From contig CAVYML010000009.1 of assembly GCA_963769605.1 (NCBI GenBank), positions 310,001 to 374,000 on the forward strand: a DNA stretch of 64,000 nt. The letters are read 5' to 3'. This document shows, piece by piece, positions 61,076-64,000 of this stretch. Source of the stretch: Fen-1254 sp963769605 (lineage in GTDB: Bacteria; Bacteroidota; Ignavibacteria; UBA10030). The notes beneath the pieces were generated by a model. That model saw only the letters and a program-made list of their open reading frames with translations, was not told where the DNA came from and did no database searches. Made by a program: the position numbers and the translations under genes. Each line of letters starts with the position of its first letter. The stretch's first letter is position 1.

Positions 61076-64000
61076 CTAAAAAACGTAACTGGCTCCAAAC
61101 TGAGCGCTAAATCCATACATCTGTTGATTCGTTGTCAAGACTCCTGCAGAAGTATTCATAGAGTAAGTATCTATATGTGAACCTATATTTACAAAATCAG
61201 CAAAGATCGACAAATGATTCGTAAGTTTTTGTTTAACCATGATATCGACCAGGGATGTACCATTATAATAAGTATCAGCATTGGAATATGTAGGATAGAG
61301 ATTTGCAAGTGTCTTTCCCTGATATTTAAACGATACTCTTGAACTAAATCCTAAATAATCCCAACCGATAATTGCATTATACGCTGCATCCGGCATGTTA
61401 AGCAATCTACCTCGTCTTGTCTCATAAGCGTTATAATATGTATATGTCCAGTTGCCGTGGAGTTTTACGGAATCCGATTTTATTAAGCCACTATCAAAAT
61501 ACGGATAGAGCGTATTGGAACTCATGAACGCAGCATTCAAATCGAGCATTAGTCCGCCTAAAATTCCAGGCAAATACCAAAAGTGTGTTTGCCATGAAAG
61601 TTCTATTCCTCTGGCATAGGCATTTTCCGGATTATTTACGGGAATAGTACACGTAAGGGTTTGATTAGCCGTCGTCTGGTTAAGATATGCGGTGTCAAAA
61701 TACGCCAGCGGCGGCAGTCGATTCAACATATCGGAAGGTGCTCCATGGATGAGACTTCGTCCATACGACGACGGCATATAACCCGGCATATCATAAGGAA
61801 TATCTTTGATCTCTTTATAAAAGAAATCGGCTGTAAACAAACCAATATCATTACTAAAGACAGATCCTCCAATGTCAAAGTTTGTTGCAAGTGCCGGTCC
61901 TAAATATGGATTACCTGCGGCATTAATGGGATTCCCGGCTAACGGATAATCTATTAATGGAGCGAGATCTGAGAAATTCGGCCTGGATGCGCTTGCATAA
62001 TAAGCACCCATAAATTGGACGTTCTCGTTTATTTTATATTTAATATTTATTGAAGGGAAAAAATCTGCGTGAACAGCATCGATTGTTCTCCATGCCGGTA
62101 TCCTATAGACACCATTTTGGCTGCTGTTATTCGTATAAACACTATAGGCGCTATAATTACCTTTTACTTGTTCCCAGCGAACACCGGCAACTAATGATAA
62201 ATCCGATCCCGCATTAAATTGTCCCATCACATAACCGGCGCCTAATTGTTCTTTTGCTTCCATATCGGAATTGTAGCTCTGAGCTCCATCTACCAACCAT
62301 TGGTTTTGAGGTTCGTACGCCTGCCACTTTTGTCCGATGTTATACAGCAAACCTGAATCGTAACCCCACGAAGGCAATGGATATGCACCCTTGAGAAACT
62401 TGGGTGCCGTATAATTAGACTGTATAAAATTCATTGCGGAAATTCCCCAATTGACGTCGAAAAAAGTATTATATGGGCCGGGATAATAGTGTTGTAAAAA
62501 TGAACTAAATCTTTCTACGGGGCTCCAGGGGCCGCCTTCATACTGTATATCAAAGTATTCACTAAAACCATTGGTTACGCGGTCAAATTCGTGGTACTTA
62601 CCGCCCAAAGATATCGTTCCCGATAAATAATCGGACACTCTGAATGGAATATGATAATCGAGCCTTACATCGTTTGAATTATCATTGAGAAAATTGTGCG
62701 CATAATCTATATCCGGCATACACCAATGATTTTCATCGAGGAGAGGGTAAGAAGAGGCTATTAATGTTGAGATCGGCTGCGGCGGCTCGATTAGGAATGG
62801 ATAGGGACCGTTTGGATTACTAAATGTGTTATTTTGCAGGGAATAAAATCCATAAATCGAATTATTGTAATCTGATTTTGTATAAGCATACGAAGCATCT
62901 AATTCAGTACCGGCAAATTTAAACTTAGCCTGCAGCGCATGTGTCCTTTCTTCTGTTGTAAAGTCTTGAATAGTATAAATGCTGCTAAAGAGGTCTACAT
63001 TGTGCATACCGTACAATTCATCAAAATCCATTGTAAAATCAAACCTCGCGTCATGATCTTTTTTCTGTGTGTAGATAGTAAAGAATTTAAGATCAACCAA
63101 GTCCGATTCATAGTCTAATACAACACTTCCGCCATATTTTTTCCGGTCCAAATTATCTACCGTAAATCTGGCATTCTCGGGATAAATTGCAGGACTATAG
63201 ACTACACCGTTGAATACCATAGGTGAAAGTGTTACACCGGCATAGCCTGCATTAAATTGCTGCGAAGGGAGCGATTTATCTTCAGCATTCAATTGCACAC
63301 GCACGCCAATCGCATCATCGAAAAACCTGTCGCTTATACTCCCCGTTGCTTTATAGTTTTTCCAGTTTGATGCCAAATCATTATAACCGCCATCGACTTT
63401 AAGGTCGGAATGCAGGTCTGATTGAGCTTCTCGCAAGGTTAGGTTTACGGTTCCTCCGATTGCGTCTGCATCCATATTCGGCATCAATGATTTTGAAACT
63501 TCTACATCCGATACCATGTCGTCGGTTAGCATGCTCAAATCAATGCTTCGATCGGAATAATTGCTCGATCCATTGTTTGAATTCGCAGCGGCAAGTCCGC
63601 CGCTCGTTGAAACCATCGGTATTCCTTGGATGGTAACATTATTGAATTGAGGCGACATACCGCGAATGACAACCTGATTGGCTTCACCGTTTTGTCGGTT
63701 CAACGTGACACCGGGAAGTCTGCCTAATGATTCTGCTAAATTTGGATCCAGCATTTCCTGCATCTTCTCGGATGAGACCACATTATTAACATTAGAAGAT
63801 GCAAGCTGTTTATAAATTGCTGCACACTGGCCTCTTGGATAACCATTGTCCACTAAAATTTCTTGTCCTTCAATCGGTAGCGCCTTCAGTCGAAATTCTT
63901 TTTCGACAACGCCACTATCGGGAACAACTACTTGCTCCGTTATGGAAAAATACCCTATATATGAAATCTTCAATGTTTTTTCTCCGCTTGGTACGTCATG
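61076..64000 (-). CDS. TonB-dependent outer membrane receptor (5' end beyond the window)
   Basis: The frame is open to the window edge at 64000, so the N-terminal signal peptide is missing. The visible part starts in a carboxypeptidase-regulatory-like domain (GEKTLKISYIGYF), then a plug domain (SEKMQEMLDPNLAESLGRLP, VVIRGMSPQFNNVTIQG). A barrel of about 750 residues ends in AQFGASYVF, with the terminal aromatic residue of outer-membrane barrels. It would import a siderophore, vitamin or oligosaccharide using TonB energy. The substrate cannot be inferred, as no SusD or transport partner is visible. A TTG at 63973 is only an artefactual start. Confidence 0.92.
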   Translation of the reverse strand, partial: HDVPSGEKTLKISYIGYFSITEQVVVPDSGVVEKEFRLKALPIEGQEILVDNGYPRGQCAAIYKQLASSNVNNVVSSEKMQEMLDPNLAESLGRLPGVTLNRQNGEANQVVIRGMSPQFNNVTIQGIPMVSTSGGLAAANSNNGSSNYSDRSIDLSMLTDDMVSDVEVSKSLMPNMDADAIGGTVNLTLREAQSDLHSDLKVDGGYNDLASNWKNYKATGSISDRFFDDAIGVRVQLNAEDKSLPSQQFNAGYAGVTLSPMVFNGVVYSPAIYPENARFTVDNLDRKKYGGSVVLDYESDLVDLKFFTIYTQKKDHDARFDFTMDFDELYGMHNVDLFSSIYTIQDFTTEERTHALQAKFKFAGTELDASYAYTKSDYNNSIYGFYSLQNNTFSNPNGPYPFLIEPPQPISTLIASSYPLLDENHWCMPDIDYAHNFLNDNSNDVRLDYHIPFRVSDYLSGTISLGGKYHEFDRVTNGFSEYFDIQYEGGPWSPVERFSSFLQHYYPGPYNTFFDVNWGISAMNFIQSNYTAPKFLKGAYPLPSWGYDSGLLYNIGQKWQAYEPQNQWLVDGAQSYNSDMEAKEQLGAGYVMGQFNAGSDLSLVAGVRWEQVKGNYSAYSVYTNNSSQNGVYRIPAWRTIDAVHADFFPSINIKYKINENVQFMGAYYASASRPNFSDLAPLIDYPLAGNPINAAGNPYLGPALATNFDIGGSVFSNDIGLFTADFFYKEIKDIPYDMPGYMPSSYGRSLIHGAPSDMLNRLPPLAYFDTAYLNQTTANQTLTCTIPVNNPENAYARGIELSWQTHFWYLPGILGGLMLDLNAAFMSSNTLYPYFDSGLIKSDSVKLHGNWTYTYYNAYETRRGRLLNMPDAAYNAIIGWDYLGFSSRVSFKYQGKTLANLYPTYSNADTYYNGTSLVDIMVKQKLTNHLSIFADFVNIGSHIDTYSMNTSAGVLTTNQQMYGFSAQFGASYVF

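Overview
This window looks like a chromosomal segment of an anaerobic, probably uncultured, Gram-negative bacterium that fixes or oxidises carbon through the Wood-Ljungdahl (acetyl-CoA) pathway. A CODH/ACS operon and an Hdr-linked [NiFe] hydrogenase operon show the anaerobic C1/H2 metabolism. TonB-dependent receptor, TolC/RND, Reg_prop-type sensor kinase and haem-binding-domain proteins give an envelope and signalling style typical of the FCB group (Bacteroidota, Ignavibacteriota and relatives). The phylum is an inference only. No rRNA, tRNA or CRISPR array was seen.

Layout. (1) 0-5.8 kb is a defence region: a type I restriction-modification locus in the order hsdR (C-terminal end only), AlbA_2/ATPase gene, hsdS, hsdM on the + strand, then a lone, apparently damaged TOTE-type primase domain on the - strand. 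(2) 6.0-19.2 kb, - strand, is a tight CODH/ACS operon read as MetE-like protein, two CooC-type ATPases, CooF, FAD/NAD oxidoreductase, CooS, a fused AcsB-AcsD, AcsC and AcsV. No acsE is present. (3) 19.9-22.7 kb has a PAS sensor and a TusA-like protein. (4) 22.5-28.1 kb, - strand, is mvhG-mvhA-protease-hdrA-mvhD-tusA, an HdrA/hydrogenase module without HdrB or HdrC. (5) 28.2-36.7 kb has a haem-sensing chemoreceptor with a frameshift, a YncE/phosphoesterase protein and a large periplasmic-propeller histidine kinase. (6) 37.4-46.7 kb is a tolC-MFP-RND-RND efflux operon in which both RND genes carry single frameshifts. (7) 47-51.6 kb has a GT-C membrane glycosyltransferase, agmatine-to-putrescine genes (aguB-aguA) and a haem-binding-domain protein. 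(8) 51.7-56.1 kb is a second defence/mobile region: two related small proteins, a type II R-M pair, and an 1.8-kb element with 19-bp terminal inverted repeats and an 8-bp target duplication carrying a MazEF-like toxin-antitoxin pair and a HARE-HTH protein but no transposase. (9) 56.2-59.7 kb has a radical SAM/SPASM protein, a deoxyhypusine-synthase-like protein and an ornithine-decarboxylase-like enzyme. (10) 59.7-64 kb has an exported protein, an ICMT-like methyltransferase and a TonB-dependent receptor cut by the window end.

How it works together. CooS would reduce CO2 to CO (or the reverse) and exchange electrons through CooF and the FAD/NAD oxidoreductase. The AcsB-AcsD fusion and AcsC would assemble acetyl-CoA from CO and the corrinoid-bound methyl group, with AcsV reactivating the corrinoid protein. 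The hydrogenase/HdrA module would feed H2-derived electrons, possibly by flavin-based bifurcation. AguAB, ornithine decarboxylase and the DHS-like enzyme form a dispersed polyamine set.

Most notable signals: the AcsB-AcsD fusion; the MetE-like gene inside the CODH/ACS operon; the TIR-bounded toxin-antitoxin cassette; a roughly 100-bp MITE-like repeat present twice; inverted copies of a 33-bp palindromic repeat; and three separate frameshifts (one chemoreceptor, two RND pumps) that are either consensus errors or real gene switching or decay.
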